Assembly (NCBI GenBank): GCA_035317085.1
Contig: DATHHS010000295.1
Span: 1 to 29,258, forward strand
Direction: 5' to 3'
Source: VBDM01 sp035317085
GTDB lineage: Bacteria; Pseudomonadota; Gammaproteobacteria; Burkholderiales; SG8-39
Length of the DNA: 29,258 nt
Positions 1-7,359 of the stretch are shown here, piece by piece. Within the stretch, counting starts at the first letter, position 1. Every line of letters begins with the position of its first letter. The notes below the pieces were generated by a model. The model was not told where the DNA came from. It saw nothing but the letters and a program-made list of their open reading frames with translations, and ran no database searches. Made by a program: the position numbers and the translations under genes.

Positions 1-375
1 TTCATGCGCGTCCTCGGCGGAGAGTTCGTGCGGCGCTACTCGGGCCGGCTCGTCAACATCCATCCGTCGCTCTTGCCGGCGTTTCCCGGGCTGCACACGC
101 ACCGGCGCGCGCTCCAGGAGGGGGTGAAGGTCCACGGTTGCACGGTGCATTTCGTTACGCCGCAGATCGATCACGGTCCGATCATCGCGCAGGCGGCAGT
201 GCCGGTGCGGGTCGGCGACACCGAAGCGATACTGGCGGCACGGGTGCTGCAACAGGAGCACCGCATTTACCCGCTAGCCCTGCGCTGGTTCATCGATGAT
301 CGGCTCGCCGTCGATAACGGTGTGGTCCGCGTTAGCGGGGCCGACGCCATTCAAGCTCTGCTTGCCGACGCATGA
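1..375 (+). CDS. purN: Phosphoribosylglycinamide formyltransferase (GART), 3' part
   Basis: This is the C-terminal part of the enzyme that transfers a formyl group from 10-formyl-THF to GAR in purine synthesis. The reading frame is open at the window edge, so the true start lies upstream; the ATG at position 4 is an internal Met. Visible family landmarks are the NIHPSLLP motif, whose Asn and His match the catalytic Asn106/His108 of E. coli PurN, and the DHGPII motif, whose Asp matches catalytic Asp144. The rest of the C-terminal half is intact and ends with a normal TGA. The stop overlaps the start of the next gene by ATGA, which points to co-translation. The identification is firm; only the N-terminus is missing. 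Confidence 0.96.
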   Translation, partial: FMRVLGGEFVRRYSGRLVNIHPSLLPAFPGLHTHRRALQEGVKVHGCTVHFVTPQIDHGPIIAQAAVPVRVGDTEAILAARVLQQEHRIYPLALRWFIDDRLAVDNGVVRVSGADAIQALLADA

Positions 376-1073
376 TCCCGACCCCACTCCGCCATGCAGG
401 GATCGCCGCACTCGCTCTGTGGGCCGCCACGGTCCAGGCGGCTCCGCCCGAACGCGTCACTCTTACCTACGAGATGAAGCGCAACGGGACGGTTCTGGGG
501 GACGTCTCGGAAACGCTCGAACACGACGGCCGCACTTACGCGATCACCTCCGAGGTCAAGGGGAGAGGGTTTCTGGCGCTGGTTGGGGTTCTGAAGCGCA
601 CGAGCCGCGGCCATGTCACGCCGCAAGGGCTGCGTCCTGATGAATTCCGTGACGAGCGTCCCGGAGGTTGGGTGGCGTCGGCGAAATTCGATTGGGACGC
701 GCATTCGGTGACGCAGGAGCGCAAGGGGAAGTCGGAGACTCTGCCAATACCAGGCAACGCACAGGACACCTTGAGCCTAGCCTACAACTTTGCTTTCGTC
801 CCGCCTAAAGACAAGGACAAGGAATACGACGTCACGCGCGCCGACGGTCGAGGACTGACTCCGTTCCGCTTCACCGTCGTCGGTAGCGAGAAGCTTGTCA
901 CCCCCGCGGGCGAGATGCAAACGCTGCACATCGCGAAAGTGCGCGACGGACCCGAGGACAAATCGACCGACATCTGGTTCGCCGCCGAGCGCGAATTCCT
1001 GCCGGTGCGTGTGCTGGTGGTGGACACGGACGGTACACGCGCCGACCAAGTCATCACGCGCATCGGCAAGTGA
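372..1073 (+). CDS. DUF3108 domain exported protein
   Basis: A 233-residue protein with a clear N-terminal signal peptide: a basic start, a hydrophobic Ala/Leu core, and probable cleavage around residue 24 after VQA-A. The mature part matches the DUF3108 pattern, with alternating beta-strand-like segments, LTYEMKRNG near the start, a GNAQDTLSLAY segment in the middle and a WFAAEREFLPVRV segment near the end. The family is periplasmic or outer-membrane associated and has no established biochemical role, so none is assigned. It begins at an ATG overlapping the purN stop and ends overlapping the GTG start of the following methyltransferase. The three genes therefore look like one transcription unit, although no functional link between them is obvious. 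Confidence 0.85.
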   Translation: MIPTPLRHAGIAALALWAATVQAAPPERVTLTYEMKRNGTVLGDVSETLEHDGRTYAITSEVKGRGFLALVGVLKRTSRGHVTPQGLRPDEFRDERPGGWVASAKFDWDAHSVTQERKGKSETLPIPGNAQDTLSLAYNFAFVPPKDKDKEYDVTRADGRGLTPFRFTVVGSEKLVTPAGEMQTLHIAKVRDGPEDKSTDIWFAAEREFLPVRVLVVDTDGTRADQVITRIGK

Positions 1074-2329
1074 CGCGCTTCTCGCGCCCATTGCTCGATG
1101 CGTGCACAGCCGCCTTTGCAGCCGTGCTGCCGCTGGAACAACCGGCGGACGCAGCGCTTTCGGCGTTTTTTCGCAGTCATCCGAAAATCGGTCAGAGCGA
1201 CCGCGCCACGATAGCTGACTCGGTGTATGCGGCGCTCAGGCGGCGGCGGTTGCTCGATCGCGTCGCAACGACGCAGAACCCGCGCCGCCTCGTGCTAGCG
1301 AGCTGGACGGTGCTGCTGGGTGCCAACCTGCGCGAGGTCGATCCCTGGTTGCGCGGCGACGAGGCTCAATGGCTTGCAGCCGTGAAGCGGGAAGCTGCGG
1401 GTCCGCAAGCCATGGAGGTCCAATGCGACCTTCCAGATTGGGTGATTGAGAAGCTTCGCAGGCGCTTCGATGAGAGCTCTCTGCTCGAGTTGGCGAGGAG
1501 CCTGTTGCAGATCGCGCCGCTCGATCTGCGCGTCAACCCGATGAAAATCTCGCGCGAAGCTGCGATTGAAAAGCTTGCCGTGGGCGGAATAAGTGCGTCG
1601 GCGACACCGTACTCGCCCGACGGCGTGCGGCTCGACGGAAAGCCCGCGATCAATCGGCACCCGCTTTTTCTGGAAGGCGGGATCGAAGTCCAGGACGAGG
1701 GCAGCCAGTTGCTTTGTCATCTGGTTGCCCCCAAACGCGGCGAAATGGTCGTCGACTTCTGCGCGGGCGCAGGCGGCAAGACTTTGGCCCTTGGGGCTCT
1801 CATGCGCTCCACCGGACGGCTCTACGCGTTCGACATCTCTCCGAAGCGGTTGGCGGGGCTGAAACCACGGCTTGCGCGCTCCGGGCTCTCGAACGTCCAT
1901 CCGCAGCGGATCGAAGGCGTAAACGATACGCGCGTGAAGCGTCTCGCCGGCAAAATCGACCGGGTGCTTGTGGACGCGCCTTGCAGTGGATTAGGCACGC
2001 TGCGCCGTAATCCCGACATGAAGTGGCGACAGACGCCTATGGATGTTGCCGAGTTGGTCGAGAAGCAGCAATCCATAATTACCGGAGCGGCGAGGCTTGT
2101 TAAACCGGGCGGGAGCCTCATATATGCGACTTGCAGCATCCTCGAAGAGGAAAACCGGGGTGTTGCCGAGGGATTTCTGGCCCGCCATCCGCAGTTCGCA
2201 TTGCGGCCCGCCGGCGACGTTCTCAAGAGCGAGCGCATCGAGCTCGACATGAAGGAATATTTCGAACTCTGGCCGCACCGGCACGGCACGGACGGCTTCT
2301 TTGCCGCGGTTTTCGAGCGCATCGGGTGA
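1070..2329 (+). CDS. RsmB/NOP-family rRNA (cytosine-C5) methyltransferase
   Basis: A 419-residue SAM-dependent RNA m5C methyltransferase. The SAM-binding motif VVDFCAGAGGKT is at about residues 227-238. Motif IV, DAPCSGLGT, carries Cys305, and motif VI, YATCS, carries Cys355. These are the two cysteines used by this family for nucleophilic attack and release. The N-terminal ~110 residues resemble the NusB-like RNA-binding region of RsmB. The length is close to E. coli RsmB (429 residues). The start is GTG, overlapping the DUF3108 stop as GTGA. The true rsmB usually sits beside fmt, whereas this copy sits behind purN. It may therefore be a paralogue with a different target base, so no symbol is given. 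Confidence 0.88.
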   Translation: MTRFSRPLLDACTAAFAAVLPLEQPADAALSAFFRSHPKIGQSDRATIADSVYAALRRRRLLDRVATTQNPRRLVLASWTVLLGANLREVDPWLRGDEAQWLAAVKREAAGPQAMEVQCDLPDWVIEKLRRRFDESSLLELARSLLQIAPLDLRVNPMKISREAAIEKLAVGGISASATPYSPDGVRLDGKPAINRHPLFLEGGIEVQDEGSQLLCHLVAPKRGEMVVDFCAGAGGKTLALGALMRSTGRLYAFDISPKRLAGLKPRLARSGLSNVHPQRIEGVNDTRVKRLAGKIDRVLVDAPCSGLGTLRRNPDMKWRQTPMDVAELVEKQQSIITGAARLVKPGGSLIYATCSILEEENRGVAEGFLARHPQFALRPAGDVLKSERIELDMKEYFELWPHRHGTDGFFAAVFERIG

Positions 2330-2480
2330 GGAGGAACGGGCTTTCGTGGAGTCTGCCGCAATGCTATGGACACTTGTTTTGCAATAAGCAGGAAATCAGC
2401 AGCCCTGCGCGAATTCTGGCAGGTGCAAGTGCATGAAGAGGAGCAGGAAAGTGTCGTTAGCGTATCCGGGCATTATGCCC

Positions 2481-2508
2481 TTGCCCTTTAACCGGATTCA
2501 CGTAGAAT
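2481..2508 (+). promoter_or_regulatory. Putative sigma70-type promoter of the desaturase gene
   Basis: TTGCCC at 2481-2486 and TAGAAT at 2503-2508 are separated by 16 bp, matching consensus at four and five of six positions. Transcription would begin near 2515. An AGGGGAG ribosome-binding site at 2524-2530 lies just before the ATG at 2536. This is a motif match only. The rest of the gap 2330-2480 shows nothing else I can name. Confidence 0.42.
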
Positions 2509-2535
2509 TCGCAAAGTCCAAGTAGGGGAGTTCTG

Positions 2536-3723
2536 ATGGATTCCAACATCCTGTTTTCAGGTATTTTTAATCTCCCTTGGTGGGGCTACGTCCTCGTCAC
2601 CCTGGGTCTAACCCACGTTACCATCGTGAGCGTCACGGTGTTCCTTCACCGTCATCAGGCCCACCGGGCGCTCGATCTGCATCCGCTGGCAAGCCACTTC
2701 TTCCGCCTGTGGCTGTGGATGACGACGGGCATGGTAACCAAGGAGTGGGCCGCGATTCACCGCAAGCACCACGCCAAATGTGAAACCGTCGAAGACCCGC
2801 ACAGCCCGCAGCAGGTCGGAATCAATCGCGTGCTCTGGGGCGGCGTGTTCCTGTACGTTAAAGAATCCTACAACCGCGAGACGATGGAGCGTTACGGCCA
2901 CGGCACGCCCGACGACTGGATGGAACGCAATATCTACTCCCGTTTCTCGATACTCGGCATCACCCTAATGGGCGCCGCTAACGTCATGCTGTTCGGCATC
3001 ATCCCGGGCGCACTGATGCTCATCACGCAGATTGCCTGGATCCCGTTCTGGGCAGCGGGCGTCATCAACGGCATCGGCCACTTTTTTGGGTACCGCAGCT
3101 GGTCGACCGAAGATGCCAGCACCAACATTGTCCCCTGGGGCATCATCATCGGCGGTGAGGAGTTGCACAACAATCATCACGCCTATGCGACCTCGGCCAA
3201 GCTCTCCAATAAGTGGTACGAGTTCGACATCGGCTGGATGTACATCTGCCTGCTCGAAGTACTAGGCCTTGCGCAAGTGAAGAAAATCGCACCGACGCCG
3301 CGCTTTACCGAGGCGAAGGCGGTCGACTCCGCTACGCTGCAAGCGGTCATCACGCACCGCTACGACGTGCTGGCGAAATACGCCAAATCGCTCAAGCGTA
3401 CCTATGCCGAGGAGCTCGGCAAGCTGCGCCGATTCGCGCCGCAAGACGCGCACGTGCTGCAGAGCCTGAAGCGGTGGCTTCATCGCGACGAAAAATCACT
3501 GGGCGAAACGGAGCGCGCGGATCTCAAGAAGGGGCTGTCGAAGTCAAGCGCGTTGCATACTGTCTACTCGATGCGCTCTGAACTCGTTTCGCTGTGGGAG
3601 CGCTCCAGCGCGTCCGGCGATCAGCTCGTGCGACAACTGCAAGACTGGTGTCATCGCGCCGAAGCGAGCGACATCCGCCCGCTCGCGGAATTCTCGCGCA
3701 GGCTGCGCTGCTACGCGCCGTAG
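2536..3723 (+). CDS. Membrane fatty acid desaturase (delta-9 type, three His boxes)
   Basis: A 395-residue integral-membrane di-iron desaturase that introduces a double bond into acyl chains of membrane lipids or acyl thioesters. The three histidine boxes are all present: HRHQAH at residues 38-43, HRKHH at 75-79 and HNNHH at 210-214. Hydrophobic pairs lie at about 15-36 and 140-182, the arrangement of the acyl-CoA/acyl-lipid desaturase family. After about residue 255 there is a roughly 140-residue charged, probably helical cytoplasmic tail not needed for the core fold. A strong Shine-Dalgarno (AGGGGAG) fixes the start. Its own promoter and terminator make it monocistronic. Such genes commonly adjust membrane fluidity. 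Whether the substrate is a CoA, ACP or phospholipid ester cannot be read from the sequence. Confidence 0.9.
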   Translation: MDSNILFSGIFNLPWWGYVLVTLGLTHVTIVSVTVFLHRHQAHRALDLHPLASHFFRLWLWMTTGMVTKEWAAIHRKHHAKCETVEDPHSPQQVGINRVLWGGVFLYVKESYNRETMERYGHGTPDDWMERNIYSRFSILGITLMGAANVMLFGIIPGALMLITQIAWIPFWAAGVINGIGHFFGYRSWSTEDASTNIVPWGIIIGGEELHNNHHAYATSAKLSNKWYEFDIGWMYICLLEVLGLAQVKKIAPTPRFTEAKAVDSATLQAVITHRYDVLAKYAKSLKRTYAEELGKLRRFAPQDAHVLQSLKRWLHRDEKSLGETERADLKKGLSKSSALHTVYSMRSELVSLWERSSASGDQLVRQLQDWCHRAEASDIRPLAEFSRRLRCYAP

Positions 3724-3730
3724 CGGATTC

Positions 3731-3754
3731 GTCCCTCCCGCGAAAGCGGGGGAC
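3731..3754 (+). repeat. REP-like hairpin with GAAA tetraloop
   Basis: Immediately after the desaturase stop, CCCGC (3737-3741), GAAA and GCGGG (3746-3750) form a hairpin. It is extended by outer GTCC/GGAC arms with a two-base bulge. The core resembles the short dispersed CCCGC-GAAA-GCGGG palindromes common in beta- and gammaproteobacterial intergenic regions, such as the Neisseria dRS3 type. Confidence 0.5.
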
Positions 3755-3759
3755 CTCAG

Positions 3760-3782
3760 AACCCGCGGCCCGCGGGTTTTTG
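3760..3782 (+). terminator. Rho-independent terminator after the desaturase
   Basis: The stem AACCCGCG (3760-3767) pairs with CGCGGGTT (3771-3778) around a three-base loop and is followed by a short T run. It is well placed 36 bases after the desaturase stop codon. Confidence 0.8.
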
Positions 3783-3919
3783 TTCTCCAGTATCTTGAAA
3801 GTCGTGCGGACAAACCGCTCAAATCGAATGCAATCAGCGCGCTAGCCGGCTTCCGGGTAGGATGTGCGGCGCTATTGGGTTTTTGGGGAGGCTTTTACAG
3901 CAAGAAAGGAAGGTATGAG

Positions 3920-4234
3920 ATGAAAGGCCTTATCGCGGTAGCTGCGTCGATGTTGATTGCTTCGCCGGCCCTGGCGCAGGTGAAGTCTTGTGAGGAACTC
4001 AAATCCGAGATCGAAACGAAGATCAAGGCGAACGGAGTACCCGTCTTTACGCTGGACGTCGTTCCGAACGATCAGGTGAAGGAAGGGGAAGGCAAGGTCG
4101 TGGGAACCTGCGAAGGCAGTACCCAGAAGATCGTCTACAAGCGCGGCGTTGCAGATGCTCCGCGCGATATGGCCGCGGAAGCCAAACCCCAGTCCCAGCC
4201 CAAGCCCCAACCGCCCCAACCCCAGTCGAAGTAG
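3920..4234 (+). CDS. Small secreted DUF1161 protein
   Basis: A 104-residue exported protein. I start it at the ATG at 3920 because a good Shine-Dalgarno (AAGGAAGG) lies just upstream. That start also gives a standard signal peptide with cleavage after ASPALA at about residue 19; an upstream in-frame ATG at 3875 would bury it. The mature protein has the DUF1161 pattern: KSCEELKSEIETKI, then a VVPNDQV segment, then GKVVGTCEGSTQKIVY. Two cysteines (Cys24 and the one in GTCEGS) could form a disulfide. The last ~25 residues are a low-complexity Pro/Gln/Lys tail. The family is small, periplasmic and of unknown function. It is followed by a strong terminator. Confidence 0.85.
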   Translation: MKGLIAVAASMLIASPALAQVKSCEELKSEIETKIKANGVPVFTLDVVPNDQVKEGEGKVVGTCEGSTQKIVYKRGVADAPRDMAAEAKPQSQPKPQPPQPQSK

Positions 4235-4300
4235 GTGCGCTTGGCTGCCCCGTCGGCCGATGCCGACGTTGGAGCTGCAGTTTGAGCCTGAAGCCAAACA

Positions 4301-4328
4301 AAAAGCCCGCTTTTCGCGGGCTTTTTTT
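4301..4328. terminator. Bidirectional rho-independent terminator
   Basis: AAAAGCCCGC (4301-4310) pairs with GCGGGCTTTT (4316-4325) around a five-base loop. There is a T run on the plus strand and a mirrored T run on the minus strand. It serves the DUF1161 gene (+) and the convergent rpmB-rpmG unit (-). Confidence 0.9.
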
Positions 4329-4375
4329 CGCCGTACGTTGAATGGCCGTTCGGACGTGCGGCTCGCACGTCCGGC

Positions 4376-4531
4376 TTACTTGATCTTCGCTTCCTTGTAG
4401 ACGACGTGCTTGCGCGCCCTGGGGTCGTACTTTTTGATCTCCAATTTGTCGGGCGTAGTGCGCTTATTCTTGGTTGTGGTATAGAAGTGGCCGGTCCCGG
4501 CTGTCGACTCAAGCTTTATTTTTTCGCGCAT
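4376..4531 (-). CDS. rpmG: 50S ribosomal protein L33
   Basis: A 51-residue protein found by reading the minus strand from the ATG at 4531 to the TAA at 4376. It starts MREKIKLESTAGTGHFYTT, continues through the TKNKRTTPDKLEIKKYDP core and ends in HVVYKEAKIK. Length and sequence are standard for proteobacterial L33 of the zinc-free type: no CxxC pairs are present. It lies 14 bases downstream of rpmB, the usual rpmB-rpmG pairing, and ends before the shared bidirectional terminator. L33 is a small component of the large ribosomal subunit near the E site. Confidence 0.97.
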   Translation of the reverse strand: MREKIKLESTAGTGHFYTTTKNKRTTPDKLEIKKYDPRARKHVVYKEAKIK

Positions 4532-4545
4532 CCCGACCTCTCAAA

Positions 4546-4779
4546 CTAGATTTCGCCACGCTCACGCAACTCTTTGAGCACCGCGTCGATGCCCTTCTTA
4601 TCGATGATTCGGACACCGGCGTTGGATATGCGCAGGCTTATCCAGCGCTTTTCACTCTCCACCCAGAAGCGCCGGTATTGCAGGTTCGGATAGAACCGAC
4701 GTATGGTTTTGTTGTTGGCGTGGGAGACATGGTGTCCCACCTGGGGTTTCTTGCCCGTGATCTGGCAGACGCGTGCCAT
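4546..4779 (-). CDS. rpmB: 50S ribosomal protein L28
   Basis: A 77-residue large-subunit ribosomal protein beginning MARVCQITGKKP, with the family core VSHANNKTIRRF, the PNLQYRRFWVESE stretch and RISNAGVRIIDKKGID. I use the ATG at 4779, since GGAG lies seven bases upstream and the family normally starts at this point. An in-frame GTG at 4791 would add four residues and overlap that Shine-Dalgarno. It is the first gene of rpmB-rpmG, downstream of radC on the same strand, an order shared with E. coli. A perfect TATAAT lies just upstream (4806-4811), so it is probably transcribed from its own promoter as well as by read-through from radC. Confidence 0.97.
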   Translation of the reverse strand: MARVCQITGKKPQVGHHVSHANNKTIRRFYPNLQYRRFWVESEKRWISLRISNAGVRIIDKKGIDAVLKELRERGEI

Positions 4780-4805
4780 TGAGTGCTCCACCGCGAAAAG
4801 CGCGC

Positions 4806-4836
4806 ATTATAGTGCGAAATTGGCCTATCCGTCCAA
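4806..4836 (-). promoter_or_regulatory. Putative rpmB-rpmG promoter
   Basis: On the minus strand a perfect TATAAT occupies 4811-4806. TTGGAC at 4836-4831 could be the -35, but the spacer would be 19 bp, longer than ideal. The -35 hexamer lies inside the first of two 21-bp tandem repeats, so an activator or repressor binding these repeats could control the promoter. Confidence 0.5.
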
Positions 4837-4859
4837 GTAATTGGCCTATCTGTCCAAGT
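4818..4859. repeat. Two tandem 21-bp direct repeats (possible operators)
   Basis: Positions 4818-4838 and 4839-4859 are adjacent copies differing at a single base (C4830 versus T4851). Each copy contains the half-sites TTGG and CCAA separated by nine bases, a weak dyad. A 21-bp period is two helical turns, so bound proteins would lie on the same DNA face. The repeats cover the -35 region and upstream of rpmB. Confidence 0.85.
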
Positions 4860-4880
4860 TAAAGGGGACCTGGGGGTGGC

Positions 4881-5555
4881 CTAAAGCAGCCCGCGCTCGG
4901 CGAAAGACATGGTGCGGGATCCGGCGACTATGAAATGGTCCAGCACCCGGATATCCACCAGTGCGAGCGCGCTTTTCAGCGAGCGGGTGAGGATTTCGTC
5001 GGCGTGGCTCGGCTCGGCAACGCCGGACGGGTGATTGTGGGAGAAGATCACGGCAGCGGCATTGTGTTTGAGTGCACACTTCACCACCTCGCGCGGATAG
5101 ACGCTCGTTTGTGTGAGCGTGCCATGGAATAGTTCCTCAGAGGCTACGACGCGGTGTTGTGCGTCGAGCAGAAGCACCACAAAGACTTCCTGTTCTCGCC
5201 CGGCGAGTAGTAGGCGTAGATAGTCGCGGACTGCGCGCGGCGACGACAGTGCATCCCGCGAGGAGATTTCTTCCTTGAGCGCACGCCGCGCCAGTTCGAG
5301 CGCCGCCCGGAGTTGCGCGAGCTTGGCACTTCCCAGGCCGGGGGTTTCGGCGAGTATTGCGGATCCGGCATCGAGCAGCCCGCCTACCGAGCCGAAACGT
5401 CCGAGCAGCTGGCGGGCGAGGTCCACCGCGCTCTTTCCCTTGACACCAGTCCTCAAGAGGATCGCGAGCAACTCCGCATCCGTGAGCGACGCGGCACCCT
5501 GCGCAAGCAACCGCTCACGTGGACGCTCCTGGAGGGGCCAGTCGGTGATGGCCAT
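4881..5555 (-). CDS. radC: RadC (YsdA-type) JAB/MPN domain protein
   Basis: A 224-residue RadC-family protein. The N-terminal part holds a helix-hairpin-helix-like segment (about residues 64-90, TPGLGSAKLAQL) typical of non-specific DNA binding. The C-terminal JAB/MPN domain carries the metal-binding signature HxHx7SxxD with His173, His175, Ser183 and Asp186 in HNHPSG...SHAD. The length matches the E. coli protein (about 222). The historic link to DNA repair has been questioned and the biochemical role is unsettled. It is the upstream gene of radC-rpmB-rpmG and is divergent from coaBC-dut, conserved synteny with enterobacteria. No strong promoter is visible in the 53-base divergent gap. Confidence 0.95.
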   Translation of the reverse strand: MAITDWPLQERPRERLLAQGAASLTDAELLAILLRTGVKGKSAVDLARQLLGRFGSVGGLLDAGSAILAETPGLGSAKLAQLRAALELARRALKEEISSRDALSSPRAVRDYLRLLLAGREQEVFVVLLLDAQHRVVASEELFHGTLTQTSVYPREVVKCALKHNAAAVIFSHNHPSGVAEPSHADEILTRSLKSALALVDIRVLDHFIVAGSRTMSFAERGLL

Positions 5556-5608
5556 GGAATTCGCTTAAAATCGTTGTCTTGCAGCTTAACGCGGCGGTTT
5601 GAATTGCG

Positions 5609-6799
5609 ATGACTGGCATTTCTGGAAAAGGCATCCTGCTCGGGATCACCGGCGGAATCGCTGCCTATAAGGCGGCTGAACTGACGCGCCTTTTTATCAA
5701 GGCGGGCGCCGATGTCCGCGTTGTCATGACGCAAGCGGCGTGCCGCTTCGTGACCCCGATGACCCTTCAGGCGCTTTCAAGCAAGCCCGTATTCACCGAT
5801 ATTTGGGATGCGCGTGTGCCCGACAGCATGGGCCATATCGAGCTTTCGCGCGATCGGGACATCATCGTGGTCGCGCCCGCTACGACTGATTTTCTTGCGA
5901 AGCTCGCGAACGGGCTCGGCGACGACCTGCTCTCAGCCTTGTGCCTCGCGCGCCGCTGCCCGCTCATGGTCGCTCCGGCGATGAACGTGGAGATGTGGCA
6001 GAACACTGCGACGCAGCGGAACGTCGAGCGCCTTCGCGCTGATGGTGTCGGCATCCTAGGGCCGACAGAGGGCGACCATGCCGACCGTGAGGGCGGCATG
6101 GGTCGGATGCTCGAGCCCGAGGAGATATTCCGCGAAGTTGACGCGGCGCTGGGTCCGAAGGTGCTCTCGAAGAAAAAAGTGTTGATCACGGCGGGACCGA
6201 CCTATGAGCCGATCGACACGGTGCGCGGTGTCACGAATCGGAGTTCCGGAAAAATGGGCTACGCTGTCGCGCAGGCGGCGGCAGAAGCCGGCGCGGAGGT
6301 GACGCTTGTGTCCGGCGCAACGGCGCTCGCAGCTCCGTCGGGCGTGGAGCGCGTGGACGTGATCACTGCGCGCGATATGCACGATGCCGTTATGGCGCGC
6401 GCGAAGAAGGCCGATGTCTTCATCTCGGTCGCTGCGGTCGCGGACTACCATCCCGTCGATCCTAAGCCGCACAAGATCAAGCGCGGCAACGGCAATCTCA
6501 ACGTGGAACTTGCCCCGAACCCCGATATCCTCGGCGAGGTCGCTGCTCTCCCGAAAGGGCCGTTCTGCGTGGGTTTCGCCGCCGAAACGGAAGACTTGAA
6601 GGCAAACGCACAGGCGAAGCGCGGGAGGAAGGGAATCCCGCTGCTCGCGGCGAACCTCGCGCAGGAAACCATTGGCAAAGACACCAACGCGCTTACGCTC
6701 TTCGACGAGGACGGCGCGCATGAGCTTCCGCTCGCACCGAAGATCGTGCTGGCGCGTCAGTTGATCGAGCACATCGCGAAGATGCTGCCGCGGCGCTAG
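5609..6799 (+). CDS. coaBC: Bifunctional PPC decarboxylase / phosphopantothenate-cysteine ligase
   Basis: A 396-residue CoA biosynthesis enzyme. The N-terminal FMN-dependent CoaC half has ITGGIAAYK (residues 13-21), the catalytic His76 in GHIELS and the PAMN motif at 123-126. The C-terminal CoaB half begins near residue 190 with ITAGPTYEPIDTVRGVTNR and contains the AAVADY segment. Length and domain order are standard. One oddity: the substrate-recognition clamp, where E. coli has the ACGD motif with Cys158, reads A-D-R-E here, so the clamp Cys is replaced by Asp159. Downstream clamp residues (GRMLEP) are kept and the frame is intact, so this is substitution rather than frameshift. dut follows 17 bases later. 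Confidence 0.96.
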   Translation: MTGISGKGILLGITGGIAAYKAAELTRLFIKAGADVRVVMTQAACRFVTPMTLQALSSKPVFTDIWDARVPDSMGHIELSRDRDIIVVAPATTDFLAKLANGLGDDLLSALCLARRCPLMVAPAMNVEMWQNTATQRNVERLRADGVGILGPTEGDHADREGGMGRMLEPEEIFREVDAALGPKVLSKKKVLITAGPTYEPIDTVRGVTNRSSGKMGYAVAQAAAEAGAEVTLVSGATALAAPSGVERVDVITARDMHDAVMARAKKADVFISVAAVADYHPVDPKPHKIKRGNGNLNVELAPNPDILGEVAALPKGPFCVGFAAETEDLKANAQAKRGRKGIPLLAANLAQETIGKDTNALTLFDEDGAHELPLAPKIVLARQLIEHIAKMLPRR

Positions 6800-6816
6800 G
6801 CGGCGCCTGGTCGAAG

Positions 6817-7260
6817 ATGCTCGACGTAAAAATCCTGGATGTGCGGCTACGCGATTCGTTGCCGCAGTACGCCACGGCGGGTTCCGCGGGTCTTGACCTC
6901 CGGGCCTGCATCGAAAAGCCCCTCACGCTTGCGCCTGGCGCCGCCGAACTCGTGCCAAGCGGCCTCGCCATCCATCTTGCCGATTCCGGGCTTGCAGCGA
7001 TCGTGCTGCCTCGATCGGGGCTCGGACATAAGCATGGCATCGTGCTCGGGAATCTCGTCGGCCTCATAGATTCCGACTACCAGGGACAGGTCATGGTCTC
7101 CGTCTGGAACCGCTCGGGCGCTGCATTCACGATCAATCCGATGGATCGTATCGCACAGCTCGTCGTGATCCCCGTAGTTCAGGTCAAACTGAATGTAGTC
7201 GAGGAGTTCGGCGCCAGTCCCCGTGGAGCGGGCGGTTTCGGAAGCACGGGGAAATCGTAG
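6817..7260 (+). CDS. dut: Deoxyuridine 5'-triphosphate nucleotidohydrolase (dUTPase)
   Basis: A 147-residue trimeric-type dUTPase that hydrolyses dUTP to dUMP and PPi, preventing uracil incorporation and feeding dTMP synthesis. All five conserved motifs are visible: AGLDLRA, PRSGLGHKHG, the GLIDSDYQGQ loop, RIAQLVV, and the C-terminal P-loop-like GAGGFGSTG that closes over the active site. Length is close to the 150-odd residues usual in proteobacteria. The ATG at 6817 has only a weak GAAG upstream. It follows coaBC by 17 bases and is probably co-transcribed, as in E. coli and relatives. Confidence 0.97.
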   Translation: MLDVKILDVRLRDSLPQYATAGSAGLDLRACIEKPLTLAPGAAELVPSGLAIHLADSGLAAIVLPRSGLGHKHGIVLGNLVGLIDSDYQGQVMVSVWNRSGAAFTINPMDRIAQLVVIPVVQVKLNVVEEFGASPRGAGGFGSTGKS

Positions 7261-7264
7261 AGGC

Positions 7265-7312
7265 GGGCAGGTCGCGAGTGGAGGAGAGGGAGGTGCTCTC
7301 GTACTTGCGTTC
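7265..7312. repeat. Degenerate dispersed repeat, copy A (upstream of lhr)
   Basis: GGGCAGG followed by a purine-rich then pyrimidine-rich core (7281-7312), the core containing GAGAGGGAGGTGCTC and ending TGCGTTC. About three quarters of core positions match the copy at 11819-11851 after one gap. The two copies bracket the lhr gene in the same orientation. It encodes nothing recognisable and fills most of the 99-base dut-lhr gap. Confidence 0.5.
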
Positions 7313-7359
7313 CCCTGCGCCCCGCGCTGGATTAAGCGTATATTTCTGGTTTGCCGGCC

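Noticed and set aside
4860..4880. Remnant of a transposon end (AAAGGGGACC next to the tandem repeats)
   Set aside because: It recalls sequences near REP-associated transposases, but it is too short and has no partner end or transposase.
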